A stretch of 64,000 nt of DNA from Pseudomonas songnenensis (GCF_003696315.1 NZ_RFFN01000001.1:186001-250000), one strand, 5' to 3'. Positions 47,405 to 56,487 are shown, numbered from the stretch's first letter. Numbers and translations are program-made. Notes: a model not told the origin generated them from the letters alone.

Positions 47405-47433
47405 TTTCTAGAGTAATTGCTCTAAACTGTCAA
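47405..47433 (-). promoter_or_regulatory. Sigma-70 promoter of the calB operon with embedded operator
   Basis: On the minus strand TTGACA (47428-47433) and TAGAAA (47405-47410) are separated by exactly 17 bases. Within this spacer lies the palindrome TAGAG-TAATTG-CTCTA (47409-47424). A repressor bound there would block RNA polymerase directly. The divergent TetR gene is the obvious candidate regulator. Confidence 0.75.
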
Positions 47434-47504
47434 CGAGACGTGCTTGCCCGGCCGCTGGCGTGTACCGTTGCTTCTTCGCTCCGCTGCCGAGAACCCACCG
47501 CCTC

Positions 47505-48179
47505 ATGGCACCCCGACCCAAGACCCGTGACCGCATCATCGAAGCCAGCCTGGCGCTGTTCAACGCCCAGGGCGAACGCAACGTCACGACCAACCACATC
47601 GCCGCCCATCTGGGTATTTCGCCGGGCAATCTGTACTACCACTTCCCCAACAAGCAGGCGATCGTGGCGGAGTTGTTCGGCCAGTACGAATCGCGTGTCG
47701 ACCAGTTCCTGCGCCTGCCCCCAGCGCGGGAAATACAGGTACAGGACAAGGCGCTTTATCTCGAGGCGCTGCTCGATGCGATGTGGGCCTACCGCTTTCT
47801 GCATCGCGATCTGGAGGGGCTGCTGGATGCCAATCGGGAGCTTGCGCAGCGCTATCAGGTGTTCGCGGCTCGCTGCCTTCAGCATGCGCAGGCGATCTAC
47901 CGGGGATTCGTCGTGGCGGGCATTCTGGTGATGGACGACGCCCAGACCGAGGCTCTGGCGCTCAATGCCTGGATCATTCTCACGTCCTGGGTGCGTTTCC
48001 TAGGCACGGTCAGCGCCGGTGCAGATCAGCTGGATCAGCTTCAACTGCGTCGCGGTATCTATCAGGTCCTCGCGCTGGAGAGCGGCTTCGTCGCGCCGGC
48101 GGCTCGCGAGGCGGTGGCGGCGTTGCAGCGGGAGTATTTCGTTGAGCTGGAGCCGCTGCTGCAAGTACCGAGCAGCTGA
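47505..48179 (+). CDS. TetR-family transcriptional regulator
   Basis: 224 residues from the ATG at 47505; the frame is open upstream without conserved sequence. The TetR helix-turn-helix is at about 8-55: RDRIIEASLALFNAQGERNV, then ITxxI-like TTNHIAAHLGISPGNLYYHFP. The ligand-binding region (about 75-215) is helical and unassigned. It is divergent from the aldehyde dehydrogenase operon, with a 16-bp palindrome over that operon's promoter. An aldehyde or alcohol effector is plausible but inferred. Confidence 0.9.
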   Translation: MAPRPKTRDRIIEASLALFNAQGERNVTTNHIAAHLGISPGNLYYHFPNKQAIVAELFGQYESRVDQFLRLPPAREIQVQDKALYLEALLDAMWAYRFLHRDLEGLLDANRELAQRYQVFAARCLQHAQAIYRGFVVAGILVMDDAQTEALALNAWIILTSWVRFLGTVSAGADQLDQLQLRRGIYQVLALESGFVAPAAREAVAALQREYFVELEPLLQVPSS

Positions 48180-48191
48180 CGCGGGTCGGTG

Positions 48192-49175
48192 TCAGGGCGT
48201 TTCCGCCAACCACTGCGGTATTCGCTGCTCCAGGTAGTAGCGCGGCCGACGTGGCGAGCCCTCAACGAAGCCAACGTGGCCGCCACTGGCGTGCAGCTCG
48301 AGGGTCGTGGTCGCTGACAGCTCGGCTGGCTCCGGCACGCTGTGGCGGAACACGAAGGGGTCGTCGGCGGCCTGGATCAGCAGGGTTGGCGTCGTGATAG
48401 CTGGCAGGTAGTAGCGGCTGGAGGCGCGGCGATAGTAGTCGTGGGCGTCACTGTAGCCATGCAGCGGCGCGGTGAAGCGGCCGTCGAAGTCCCAGAAGGT
48501 GCGCATGCCCCGCAGCGGGCCCAGGCGCTGCAGGGCGCCCAGGTGCTCGGTCAGGCCTTCATGCTGGAAGCGCTGCTGCTTGTCCTTCACATAGGCGACC
48601 ATGGCCTTCATGAAATGCGCCTGATAGACGCGGGAGAAGCCGAGGCCGATGCGGTCGGCGCACTGGTCCAGGCGAAACGGCACCGACACCGCGACCGCCT
48701 TGCGCAGCGGGCTATGGATGCCGCTTTCACCCAGGTACTTGAGCAGCACGTTGCCCCCTAGTGAATAACCCACCGCATACAGCGGCGCCAGCGGGCGGTT
48801 GGCCTGCAGATGGGCGATGACCTCGGCGAGATCGTCGCTGGCGCCGGAATGATAGGCGCGCGGCAGCAGGTTCGGCTCGCCGGAGCAGCCCCTCCAGTTG
48901 ACGGCGACACTGGACCAGCCGTGGGCGCTCAGCTGCTGCTGCAGTCCGAGCACGTAGAGCGAATTCGACGAGCCGGTCAGCCCGTGCAACACCAGAACCA
49001 ACGGTGCGTTTGCTTCATGCGGGCCATGCCAGTCCAGATCGATAAAGTCGCCATCGGCCAGCCAAAGCCGTTCGCGCTGGCGCTCAAGACGCGGTGCCTG
49101 GCGAAAGAACGGGTTCCACAGGGTCTGCAGGTGTGCTCCGGGGAGCCACCAGGCGGGTTGGAAGGTGTCGGACAC
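48192..49175 (-). CDS. YheT-family alpha/beta hydrolase
   Basis: 327 residues. The oxyanion region is LVLHGLTGSSNSLYVLGLQ, the nucleophile elbow AVGYSLGGNVLLKYLGE, the acid in IQAADDPFVFRHSVP, and the His in ELHASGGHVGFVEG, giving a full Ser-Asp-His triad. The N-terminal PAWWLPGAHLQTLWNPFFRQ is the signature of the YheT/ABHD1-like group of cytosolic esterases. Substrate unknown. It is convergent with the TetR gene, 12 bp away. Confidence 0.9.
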   Translation of the reverse strand: MSDTFQPAWWLPGAHLQTLWNPFFRQAPRLERQRERLWLADGDFIDLDWHGPHEANAPLVLVLHGLTGSSNSLYVLGLQQQLSAHGWSSVAVNWRGCSGEPNLLPRAYHSGASDDLAEVIAHLQANRPLAPLYAVGYSLGGNVLLKYLGESGIHSPLRKAVAVSVPFRLDQCADRIGLGFSRVYQAHFMKAMVAYVKDKQQRFQHEGLTEHLGALQRLGPLRGMRTFWDFDGRFTAPLHGYSDAHDYYRRASSRYYLPAITTPTLLIQAADDPFVFRHSVPEPAELSATTTLELHASGGHVGFVEGSPRRPRYYLEQRIPQWLAETP

Positions 49176-49351
49176 GATCGCTCGAATTTCCTGCTGGTTT
49201 GAGCTGAACTTAGAGCGTCGGCGCCAGGAAGAAAAGCACGATGCAGGCCTTGAATGGTGCCTGCCGCTCGGCGACTTATGCCTTTAGGGATATGGTCAGG
49301 GCCGCGTAAGCGGTGGACAGTGACGCGATAGTCTTATCCGGAACCCTGCCC

Positions 49352-49756
49352 ATGATGCCAACCCCCTTCGATCAACTGCTGGCCGCTGCGCGCGAGGAGC
49401 GCGAACCTCAGCGACTGCTGTTCGTTTTCGTCAGCGCCGAGTTGCCCGACGATGCCACCGAAGCCGAGCGCCAGCGCTTCGAGGAAAATGCCGGCGGCTC
49501 GCTGAAGCCGGTGCTCTGCGTCGACAAGCTGCCCGAGGAGCTGAGTGACTTCGCCGCGTTGCGTGACGAGTCCGCGCGCACCGGGGTCGCCTGGGACCTG
49601 CTGTTCGCCGCGGCGCTGCCGGGACAGGGCGGTATCACGCCGAACGCCGATGACGCCGAGCAGCCGCTGAAGATGATGGTCAGTGCCATCGAGACCGGCA
49701 ATATCGGCCGTTTTCTCGCCTTCGATTGCAACGGACAGACCGTCGACTTCTACTGA
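49352..49756 (+). CDS. Conserved small cytosolic protein, function unknown
   Basis: 134 residues. Starts MMPTPFDQLLAAAREEREPQ, followed by a strand LLFVFVSAELPDDATEAERQ, a middle with DKLPEELSDFAALRDESART, and a C-terminal MMVSAIETGNIGRFLAFDCN. The protein is acidic, with no signal peptide or membrane segment. No domain is recognised; the pattern suggests an alpha/beta fold. ATG at 49352 or 49355 are equally possible; a GTG at 49313 is less likely. It is convergent with rsmD, 11 bp away. The equivalent P. aeruginosa position holds a hypothetical gene (PA0369, from memory). Confidence 0.7.
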   Translation: MMPTPFDQLLAAAREEREPQRLLFVFVSAELPDDATEAERQRFEENAGGSLKPVLCVDKLPEELSDFAALRDESARTGVAWDLLFAAALPGQGGITPNADDAEQPLKMMVSAIETGNIGRFLAFDCNGQTVDFY

Positions 49757-49767
49757 GGTCTTCGGCT

Positions 49768-50382
49768 TCAGCTCGAAGCGGAGCCGGACGGCGCGTTGCG
49801 CTCCCACAGTGCGTAATGCACCTTGCCGGCCTTCTTTTCCCGGTGCAGACGCCAGTTGCCTGGCAGGCCGAGGCTGGAGGGCACCGCTTCGCTTTCCGTG
49901 TAGATCCAGGCGTGTTCGGCCAGCCAGCCTTTCGTTTCCAGCAGCTCGCAGGCTGGTTGCAGCAGGTTCTTGTTGAATGGCGGGTCGAGGAAGACCAGAT
50001 CGAAGGGCGTAGGCGACTGCGTATCCAGGTAGCGCAGGGCATCGCTCTGCAGCAACTGGCCATGGCCGCACTTGAGCGTATCCAGATGCTTGCGCAGGCT
50101 GGCGATGGCGTTGGCGTTGACGTCCAGCGCCAGGGCCATGCTGGCGCCGCGTGACAGCGCCTCGAGATAGATCGCGCCACTGCCGGTGAACGGATCGAGC
50201 ACCCGTGCGCCGGAGAGGTAGGGCGCGATCCAGTTGAACAGGGTTTCACGTACCCGGTCCGGCGTCGGCCGCAGGCCTTCGGCATCGGGGAAGCTGAAGC
50301 GGCGCGAGCGCCATTCGCCGCCGATGATGCGCAACTGGCCCTGGCCGCCGTGGGCGTTTGGGCGAATCGGTGGTTTGGCCAT
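49768..50382 (-). CDS. rsmD: 16S rRNA (guanine-N2)-methyltransferase RsmD
   Basis: 204 residues. RsmD makes m2G966 in 16S rRNA. The N-terminal LRIIGGEWRSRRFSFPDAEG and RPTPDRVRETLFNWI are the family RNA-binding and SAM entry motifs. Motif I lies in ARVLDPFTGSGAIYLEALSR, and the catalytic N-methylase motif is LVFLDPPFNKNLL. The ATG at 50382 overlaps the last base of the upstream M16 gene stop, so the three minus-strand genes (M16, M16, rsmD) are tightly linked. Confidence 0.95.
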   Translation of the reverse strand: MAKPPIRPNAHGGQGQLRIIGGEWRSRRFSFPDAEGLRPTPDRVRETLFNWIAPYLSGARVLDPFTGSGAIYLEALSRGASMALALDVNANAIASLRKHLDTLKCGHGQLLQSDALRYLDTQSPTPFDLVFLDPPFNKNLLQPACELLETKGWLAEHAWIYTESEAVPSSLGLPGNWRLHREKKAGKVHYALWERNAPSGSASS

Positions 50383-51923
50383 CAGTGCTCCGGAACGCCG
50401 CTGGGCTGTTCGACTGGTTTTTCGGTGGGCGGCGGCAGCGGTTGCTGCTCGACGCTGGGACCGGCGGTGACGATGACGAAGGCATCTTCCTGCAGGTGCT
50501 TGTTCATTGCCGTCCTGACCTGTTCGACCGTCAGCGCCTGCACCTCGCCCATGAAATCTTCAAGGTAGGTCAATGGCAGGCCGTAGAAGCCGATGCTGCC
50601 GAGCTGGCCGACGATGTCCGCGTTGCTGGCAGTGGACAGCGGGAAGCTGCCGGCGATCTCGCGCTTGCTGCGCTGCAGCTCGGCCTCGCTCGGGCCTTCG
50701 GCGAGGTAGTCGCGCACCAGCTGCTGCACCAGATCCAATGCGCCTTCGGTGAGTTCGGCGCGGGTCTGCATGCTGATCATGAATGGCCCTTCGGCGCGCA
50801 TCGGGCTGAAGCCGGAATAGATACCGTAGGTCAGCCCACGCTTCTCGCGCACTTCTTCCATCAGCCGCGTACCGAAACCGCCACCACCGAGGATCTGGTT
50901 GCCGAGGTACAGCGCTGCGTAGTCCGGGTGACCGCGCGGGATGCCGAGCTGGGCCAGCATCAGGTGGCTCTGGTTGGATGGGAAGTCGATATGGTGCTTG
51001 CCGGCCGCGGGTGCCTTGGGTGTCGGCGTTGCGGGCAGCGCTGGGCCGTCCGGCAGGGCTGCGGAAACCTCGGCAGCGAGCGCTTCGGCTTCTTCACGGG
51101 AAAGGTCGCCGACCAGGGCGATCACCACGTTGCCTGCCGCATAGGCACGGGCGTGGAATTCGCGTAACTGCTCGACGCCGATCGCCGGGACCGACTCAGG
51201 CGTGCCTTCGCTCGGGTGGGCATAGGGGTGGTCGCCGTAGAGCTGAGCAAATAGCTCGAGGCTGGCCAGCTTGCCGGGGTTCTGCTTCTGGAACTCGAAG
51301 CCGGCGAGCAGCTGGTTCTTGATCCGTTGCAGCGAATCCTCGGGGAAGGTCGGCTGGCCGATGACCTGATTGAACAGCGCCAGCGCTGGCTCGCGCTTGT
51401 CCGGCGCGCTCAGGCTGCGCAGACTGACCACCGCCATGTCGCGGTAGGAGCCGTTGCCGAAGTCGGCGCCGAGGCCTTCGAAGCCGCGGGCGATGGCGCT
51501 GACATCCTTGCCCTCGACACCCTCGTTGAGCATGGCATTGGTCAGCAGCGCCAGGCCCGGGACGTCGCCGTCCTGGCTGCTGCCGGCAGAAAATGTCAGG
51601 CGCAGGTCGAACATCGGCAACTCGCGAGCTTCGACGAACAGTACCTTGGCGCCCTCAGCGGTTTGCCAGCTCTGGATGTCTAGCTTACGCCGGGCGAGCG
51701 GCTGGTCGCCGAGCTCGGCCAGCGACTCCAGGCGTGGCTTCTCAGGCGTTGCAGGCACTTCGATCGGCACGGCCGGCTGGGTGGCTTCGCGTGCGACGTC
51801 CTGCTTCACCGGTTCGCCGGGTTGCGGCAGGGCCTTGGAGCCTTCATCGCAGCCAGCAAGCCCGAAACTGGCCGCCAGCAGCAGGCCGAACAGGCCATTG
51901 CGCAGGGCGCTGAAATCATTCAT
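50382..51923 (-). CDS. M16 peptidase-like lipoprotein lacking the zinc site
   Basis: 513 residues from the ATG at 51923, which has GAGGAAG about 7 bases upstream; an ATG at 51947 would lie deeper in the previous gene. The signal peptide ends in a lipobox (LAGC), so it is probably an outer-membrane or periplasm-facing lipoprotein. The insulinase-fold halves are recognisable (GADFGNGSYRDMAVVSLRSL, and LGNQILGGGGFGTRLMEEVREKRGLTYG). The HxxEH zinc motif is absent from the N-terminal half, which has SAGSSQDGDVPGLALLTNAM in its place. It probably pairs with the active M16 protein encoded directly upstream (8-bp overlap). Confidence 0.88.
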   Translation of the reverse strand: MNDFSALRNGLFGLLLAASFGLAGCDEGSKALPQPGEPVKQDVAREATQPAVPIEVPATPEKPRLESLAELGDQPLARRKLDIQSWQTAEGAKVLFVEARELPMFDLRLTFSAGSSQDGDVPGLALLTNAMLNEGVEGKDVSAIARGFEGLGADFGNGSYRDMAVVSLRSLSAPDKREPALALFNQVIGQPTFPEDSLQRIKNQLLAGFEFQKQNPGKLASLELFAQLYGDHPYAHPSEGTPESVPAIGVEQLREFHARAYAAGNVVIALVGDLSREEAEALAAEVSAALPDGPALPATPTPKAPAAGKHHIDFPSNQSHLMLAQLGIPRGHPDYAALYLGNQILGGGGFGTRLMEEVREKRGLTYGIYSGFSPMRAEGPFMISMQTRAELTEGALDLVQQLVRDYLAEGPSEAELQRSKREIAGSFPLSTASNADIVGQLGSIGFYGLPLTYLEDFMGEVQALTVEQVRTAMNKHLQEDAFVIVTAGPSVEQQPLPPPTEKPVEQPSGVPEH

Positions 51924-53268
51924 CACGGGCTTCCTCGGGCAGAACATGGGCGACGCTCAGGCGGGAGCGAGTGAAGTAGGTGCTGGCGGCCTGCTGGATG
52001 TCCTCGGGCGTGACGGCTTCCAAGGCGCTCAGCTCCTCGTCCATCAGGCGCCAGGACAACCCGACGGTTTCCAGCTTGCCGATGGTGGTGGCCTGCTGGG
52101 TGATGGAGTCGCGCTCGTAGACCAGGCCGGCAATGACTTGCGCACGCACGCGCTCCAGTTCGTCCGCCGAGGGTGGCGTCTGCTTGAGTGCCTCGAGCTC
52201 CTGCCAGAGGCCGGCTTCGACTTCCTCGAGCGTCCTGCCCTTCTGCATGTTCGGTGCTGCGCTGAGGACAAACAGGCTGTCGCCGCGGGCGTAGGCGTCA
52301 TACCAGGCCGAGGCGCTGGTCACCAGTTCTTCGCCGCGCTCCAGCCGTTCCGGCAGACGTGCGCTGTAGCCACCGTCGAGCAGCGCGGAGATCAACCGCA
52401 GCGCATGGACCTGGCGAGCGTTCTCCTCGGTAGCCAGGCTGGGTGCGTTGAAGGCCATCAGCAATGTCGGCAGCTGCGTCTTGACGTGCAGCCTGAGGCG
52501 GCGCTCGCCCGGCTCGGCCAGTTCCAGCGGCCGTTTGGCAGCAGGCACCTCGCGTTTCTCGATGCCTCCGAAGAAGCGCTCGGCGAGGTTGCGCACCTCA
52601 TCCACCGAGACGTCACCGACTACTACCAGGGTAGCGTTGTTCGGTGCGTACCACTGTTCGTACCAGGCGCGCAGCTCGTCGGCCTGCATCCGGTTGAGGT
52701 CGGCCATCCAGCCGATGGTCGGGTTACGGTAGCCGCTGGCGGGGTAGGCGAGGGTCTTGAAACGCTCATAGGCCAGCGAGCTGGGCTTGTCGTCGGTGCG
52801 CAGGCGACGTTCTTCCTTGATCACTTCGATCTCGCGGGCGAACTCTTCCGGTGGCAGCTTGAGGCTGGCCAGTCGATCGGCTTCGAGCTCGAAGGCCACG
52901 GCCAGGCGGTCACGCGCCAGGACCTGGTAATAGGCGGTGTAATCATCACTGGTGAAGGCGTTTTCCTCGGCGCCCAGCTCGCGCAGGATGCGCGAGGCTT
53001 CGCCGGCATCGAGCTTGCGGCTGCCCTTGAACATCATGTGCTCGAGGGCGTGAGAGAGGCCGGTCTGCCCGGCCGTCTCGTAGCTGGAGCCAACCTTGTA
53101 CCAGAGCTGCGACACCACGACCGGTGCGCGATGATCCTCGCGAACGATCACTTTCAGCCCGTTATCGAGGAAGAACTCGTGGGTTGGCTGGTTGTCTGCT
53201 GCTGCCAGCAGGGGCAGATAAAGCGCTCCGAGCAGCAGGGCGGCGGCGCGGCGTAACATCAGAGGCAT
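51916..53268 (-). CDS. M16-family zinc metallopeptidase (active subunit), periplasmic
   Basis: 450 residues from the ATG at 53268; the open frame continues upstream to 54021, but only opposite ftsY. A signal peptide (MPLMLRRAAALLLGALYLPL, ending LAAAD) is followed by the inverted zinc motif HALEH (in GLSHALEHMMFKG) and the downstream Glu ligand in EIEVIKEERRLRTDD. The second half carries the M16 C-terminal fold. It degrades peptides or misfolded proteins in the periplasm; natural substrate unknown. Operon order is active subunit, inactive subunit, rsmD. Confidence 0.9.
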   Translation of the reverse strand: MPLMLRRAAALLLGALYLPLLAAADNQPTHEFFLDNGLKVIVREDHRAPVVVSQLWYKVGSSYETAGQTGLSHALEHMMFKGSRKLDAGEASRILRELGAEENAFTSDDYTAYYQVLARDRLAVAFELEADRLASLKLPPEEFAREIEVIKEERRLRTDDKPSSLAYERFKTLAYPASGYRNPTIGWMADLNRMQADELRAWYEQWYAPNNATLVVVGDVSVDEVRNLAERFFGGIEKREVPAAKRPLELAEPGERRLRLHVKTQLPTLLMAFNAPSLATEENARQVHALRLISALLDGGYSARLPERLERGEELVTSASAWYDAYARGDSLFVLSAAPNMQKGRTLEEVEAGLWQELEALKQTPPSADELERVRAQVIAGLVYERDSITQQATTIGKLETVGLSWRLMDEELSALEAVTPEDIQQAASTYFTRSRLSVAHVLPEEARDE

Positions 53269-53497
53269 AGTCGGGACTCGTCCAGTTGGTGTCCGCCACG
53301 GCAGACTGGCAGGGCGGCAACACGGCAGCCATGGTACTGGTGCGTGCGGATCAGGCAAAGCCGGGATATCCGCTGCTTCACCGGCCCTGATAGAGGAGTC
53401 CGTGCTTAGCGCACCCGCTTTGCGAGGTGCTAGGATAGAGCCCGTTTGGCCGGCAGCGTGGCTGCCGGCGTATCGCACCCTTGAGAATACCTTCTCC

Positions 53498-54748
53498 ATG
53501 TTTGGTTCCAACGACGACAAGAAGACGCCGGCCGAGCCCGGTGAAAAGAAAGGCCTGTTCGGCTGGCTACGCAAGAAGCCGCAGCAGCCGGTGGCCGAGC
53601 AGCCTGCCGCCGAGCCGCAGGAAACCAGCCTGCCGCACGCTGAGCAGCCTGAGGCCGAAATCGAACAGCCGGCAATCGATGCTCCCGAGATACTGCCCGA
53701 GCGGGCGGTCGAGGCCGAAATACTCCCAGAGCCAGAGCCAGAGCCAGAGCCAGAAATTGCACCTGCACCTGCACCTGTGCCCGTGGCGACGGCGGCACCC
53801 GCCCAGGCGCCGACCAAGCTGGGCTTCTTCGCGCGCCTCAAGCAGGGCCTGTCCAAGACCAGCTCCAGCATTGGCGAAGGCATGGCCAGCCTGTTTCTCG
53901 GCAAGAAGGCCATCGACGACGACCTGCTCGACGAGCTGGAAACGCGTCTGCTCACCGCCGACGTCGGTGTCGAGGCGACCACGGCGATCATGCAGAACCT
54001 CACCCGGCGGGTGTCGCGCAAGGAGCTGGCCGACAGCGGCGCGCTCTACACGGCGCTGCAGGAAGAGCTCGCCGGCTTGCTCAAGCCTGTCGAACAACCC
54101 CTCGTGGTCGACAGCGGCAAGCGTCCCTACGTGATCCTTGTGGTCGGCGTGAACGGTGTCGGCAAGACCACTACCATCGGCAAGCTGGCCAAGAAGCTGC
54201 AACTCGAAGGCAAGAAGGTCATGCTCGCTGCCGGCGACACCTTCCGCGCCGCGGCGGTCGAGCAGCTGCAGATATGGGGCGAGCGCAACAGTATTCCGGT
54301 GATCGCGCAGCATACCGGCGCCGACTCCGCCTCGGTGATCTTCGATGCCGTGCAGGCCGCCAAGGCCCGTGGTATCGACGTGCTGATCGCCGATACCGCT
54401 GGGCGTCTGCACACCAAGGACAACCTGATGGAGGAGCTGAAGAAGGTCCGTCGGGTGATGGGCAAGCTCGACGATTCCGCTCCGCATGAAGTGCTGCTGG
54501 TGCTCGACGCCGGCACCGGCCAGAACGCGATCAACCAGACCCGGCAGTTCAATCAGGCGGTCGAGTTGACCGGCCTGGTGCTGACCAAGCTCGACGGCAC
54601 CGCCAAGGGCGGGGTGATTTTTGCCCTGGCCAAGCAGTTCGGCACGCCGATCCGTTACATCGGTGTGGGCGAAGGGATCGACGATCTGCGCACTTTCGAG
54701 GCCGACGCCTTCGTCAAAGCGCTGTTCGCCCAGCGGGAAGACGCATGA
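53498..54748 (+). CDS. ftsY: Signal recognition particle receptor FtsY
   Basis: 416 residues. The N-terminal A domain (about 1-115) is acidic and rich in Pro, Glu and Ala (including a PEPEPEPE stretch). It is followed by the N domain ([20 protein letters not shown]) and the GTPase G domain. G1 [10 protein letters not shown] is near 215-224, then [22 protein letters not shown] near 297 and [11 protein letters not shown]. It docks the SRP-ribosome complex to SecYEG at the inner membrane. It overlaps ftsE by 4 bp (ATGA). Start chosen at MFGSNDDKK; the frame is open for 32 more codons upstream. Confidence 0.96.
   Translation: MFGSNDDKKTPAEPGEKKGLFGWLRKKPQQPVAEQPAAEPQETSLPHAEQPEAEIEQPAIDAPEILPERAVEAEILPEPEPEPEPEIAPAPAPVPVATAAPAQAPTKLGFFARLKQGLSKTSSSIGEGMASLFLGKKAIDDDLLDELETRLLTADVGVEATTAIMQNLTRRVSRKELADSGALYTALQEELAGLLKPVEQPLVVDSGKRPYVILVVGVNGVGKTTTIGKLAKKLQLEGKKVMLAAGDTFRAAAVEQLQIWGERNSIPVIAQHTGADSASVIFDAVQAAKARGIDVLIADTAGRLHTKDNLMEELKKVRRVMGKLDDSAPHEVLLVLDAGTGQNAINQTRQFNQAVELTGLVLTKLDGTAKGGVIFALAKQFGTPIRYIGVGEGIDDLRTFEADAFVKALFAQREDA
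53726..53776 (+). repeat. In-frame hexanucleotide repeats within ftsY
   Basis: CCAGAG occurs four times in a row plus a CCAGAA variant (53726-53755), encoding Pro-Glu repeats. Three base triplets later, GCACCT occurs three times (53759-53776), encoding Ala-Pro repeats. Both tracts are multiples of three, so slippage would change only the length of the disordered A domain. Confidence 0.85.
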
Positions 54749-55416
54749 TCCGTTTCGAGCAGGTCGGCAAGCGCTACCCCAACGGTCACGTCGGGTTGCA
54801 CGAGCTTTCCTTCCAGGTGCGTCGCGGCGAGTTCCTCTTCGTCACCGGCCATTCCGGTGCCGGCAAAAGCACACTGCTGCGCCTGCTGCTGGCGATGGAG
54901 CGCCCTACCAGCGGCAAGCTGCTGCTGGCCGGGCAGGATCTGTCACGGATCACCAATTCGCAGATTCCCTTCCTGCGCCGACAGATCGGCGTGGTGTTCC
55001 AGAACCATCAGCTGCTGTTCGATCGGACTGTGTTCGATAACGTCGCCCTGCCGCTGCAGATTCTCGGTCTCAACAAGCGCGAGATCGGCCAGCGGGTGAT
55101 GACCGCGCTGGAGCGCGTCAGCCTCAAGGACAAGGCCCTGCAGTACCCGGCCGATCTTTCCACCGGTCAGCAACAGCGCGTCGGCATCGCCCGCGCCGTG
55201 GTACATCGCCCGGCCCTGCTGCTGGCGGACGAACCCACCGGTAACCTCGACCCGCGACTGGCGGCGGAGATCATGGGCGTGTTCGAAGACATCAATCGCC
55301 TCGGCACTACCGTGCTGATCGCCAGTCACGACCTGGCACTGATCGCGCGGATGCGCCACCGCATGCTGACCCTGCAACGTGGTCGCCTGATCGGCGACGG
55401 GGAGGCCAGCCGATGA
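54745..55416 (+). CDS. ftsE: Cell division ATP-binding protein FtsE
   Basis: 223 residues. Walker A is GHSGAGKST at about 36-44, the Q-loop FQNHQLLFDRTV, the signature LSTGQQQRV and Walker B PALLLADEPTGNLDP. FtsE powers FtsX to activate periplasmic amidases (through EnvC) at the septum. It overlaps ftsY upstream and ftsX downstream by 4 bp each, giving a tightly coupled ftsY-ftsE-ftsX operon. Confidence 0.96.
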   Translation: MIRFEQVGKRYPNGHVGLHELSFQVRRGEFLFVTGHSGAGKSTLLRLLLAMERPTSGKLLLAGQDLSRITNSQIPFLRRQIGVVFQNHQLLFDRTVFDNVALPLQILGLNKREIGQRVMTALERVSLKDKALQYPADLSTGQQQRVGIARAVVHRPALLLADEPTGNLDPRLAAEIMGVFEDINRLGTTVLIASHDLALIARMRHRMLTLQRGRLIGDGEASR

Positions 55417-56432
55417 GCAGCGAGCGCAAGCCCAAGGCCACACCGAGCACGGCCGAGCGTGTCGGTGGCTCGGTGAAGAAGCCCGAGCAGCCGCATAGTG
55501 ACGAGCCGGACTTCAAGACGCTGTTCCACGCCTGGCTGGAAAGTCATCGGGCCAGCCTGGTGGACAGCCTCGGTCGTCTGCTCAAGCAGCCGATCGGCAG
55601 CTTCTTCACCTGCCTGGTGATGGCCGTGGCGCTGAGCCTGCCCATGGGCCTGGCGTTGCTGCTGGACAATGTCGAGCGGCTTGGCGGCTCCTGGCAGCGT
55701 GCAGCGCAGATTTCCCTGTTCATGCAGCTGGACGTGGACGCAGGTGCCGGTGAGCGCTTGCGTGACGAGGTCGCGGACATGCCCGATGTGGCAACGGCGG
55801 ATTGGGTCAGTCGTGAGCAGGCGCTGGAAGAGTTCCAGCAGCTTTCCGGCCTCGGTGAAGCGCTCAAGGAACTGCCGGAGAATCCGCTGCCGGGCGTGAT
55901 CGTGGTGACACCCAATGAAGTCGACAAGGACAAGCTCGAAGCGCTGCGCCTGCAGCTGGCCGAACTGCCTGGCGTGCAGCAGGCACAGCTGGATCTGCTC
56001 TGGGTCGAGCGTCTGACGGCGATTCTCAAGCTCGGCGATCGCTTCGTCTTCGGTCTGACTCTGCTGCTGATCGCCACACTGCTGCTGGTGATTGGCAACA
56101 CCATCCGCCTGCACATCGAGAACCGCCGTACCGAGATCGAAGTCGTCAAGCTGGTCGGCGGCACCGACGGCTACGTGCGCCGGCCCTTCCTTTACATGGG
56201 CGCCATATACGGACTGGGCGCGGGGCTGATCGCCTGGCTGCTGCTGGCGTACGGCCTGGGTTGGCTGAACGAGGCTGTGGTGAGTCTGGCCGGTCTCTAC
56301 GGCAGCGATTTCGGTCTGGAAGGCGTTCCGGCTGGTGATGCGCTGTCGCTGGTGATCGGTGCCGTGCTGCTGGGATACATAGGCGCCTGGCTGGCTGTTG
56401 CGAGGCACCTGAGCGAGCTTGCTCCGCGATAA
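55413..56432 (+). CDS. ftsX: Cell division permease-like protein FtsX
   Basis: 339 residues. A charged cytosolic N-terminus of about 60 residues is followed by a membrane segment (FFTCLVMAVALSLPMGLALL). A periplasmic loop of about 120 residues comes next, containing the LFMQLDVDAGAGERLRDEVA domain that contacts EnvC. The last part holds three further membrane segments (FGLTLLLIATLLLVIGNTIR; MGAIYGLGAGLIAWLLLAYG; LSLVIGAVLLGYIGAWLAVA). It is the FtsE partner. No hairpin terminator with a U-tract follows; the next 110 bp hold the rpoH promoters. Confidence 0.95.
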   Translation: MSSERKPKATPSTAERVGGSVKKPEQPHSDEPDFKTLFHAWLESHRASLVDSLGRLLKQPIGSFFTCLVMAVALSLPMGLALLLDNVERLGGSWQRAAQISLFMQLDVDAGAGERLRDEVADMPDVATADWVSREQALEEFQQLSGLGEALKELPENPLPGVIVVTPNEVDKDKLEALRLQLAELPGVQQAQLDLLWVERLTAILKLGDRFVFGLTLLLIATLLLVIGNTIRLHIENRRTEIEVVKLVGGTDGYVRRPFLYMGAIYGLGAGLIAWLLLAYGLGWLNEAVVSLAGLYGSDFGLEGVPAGDALSLVIGAVLLGYIGAWLAVARHLSELAPR

Positions 56433-56464
56433 AAACTCTTTTAATAACAATGACTTGACTGGTC

Positions 56465-56487
56465 GCCTGTGGAACTTTTCCACAGGC
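56465..56487. repeat. Perfect inverted repeat in the ftsX-rpoH spacer with a near-consensus DnaA box
   Basis: GCCTGTGGAA (56465-56474) and TTCCACAGGC (56478-56487) form a 10-bp stem with a 3-base loop. TTTTCCACA (56476-56484) differs from the DnaA box TTATCCACA at one base. The repeat contains the GAACTT of the AlgU-type promoter, so hairpin, DnaA and AlgU functions would be mutually exclusive. Without a T-tract, it is a poor terminator for ftsX. Confidence 0.45.

Noticed and set aside
53726..53776. Possible CRISPR-like array
   Set aside because: The repeats are 6-bp coding microsatellites without spacers, inside ftsY.
56455..56483. TTGACT at 56455-56460 as a -35 for rpoH
   Set aside because: No acceptable -10 at 16-18 bases downstream; the later TTGCAG/TAAACT pair fits better.
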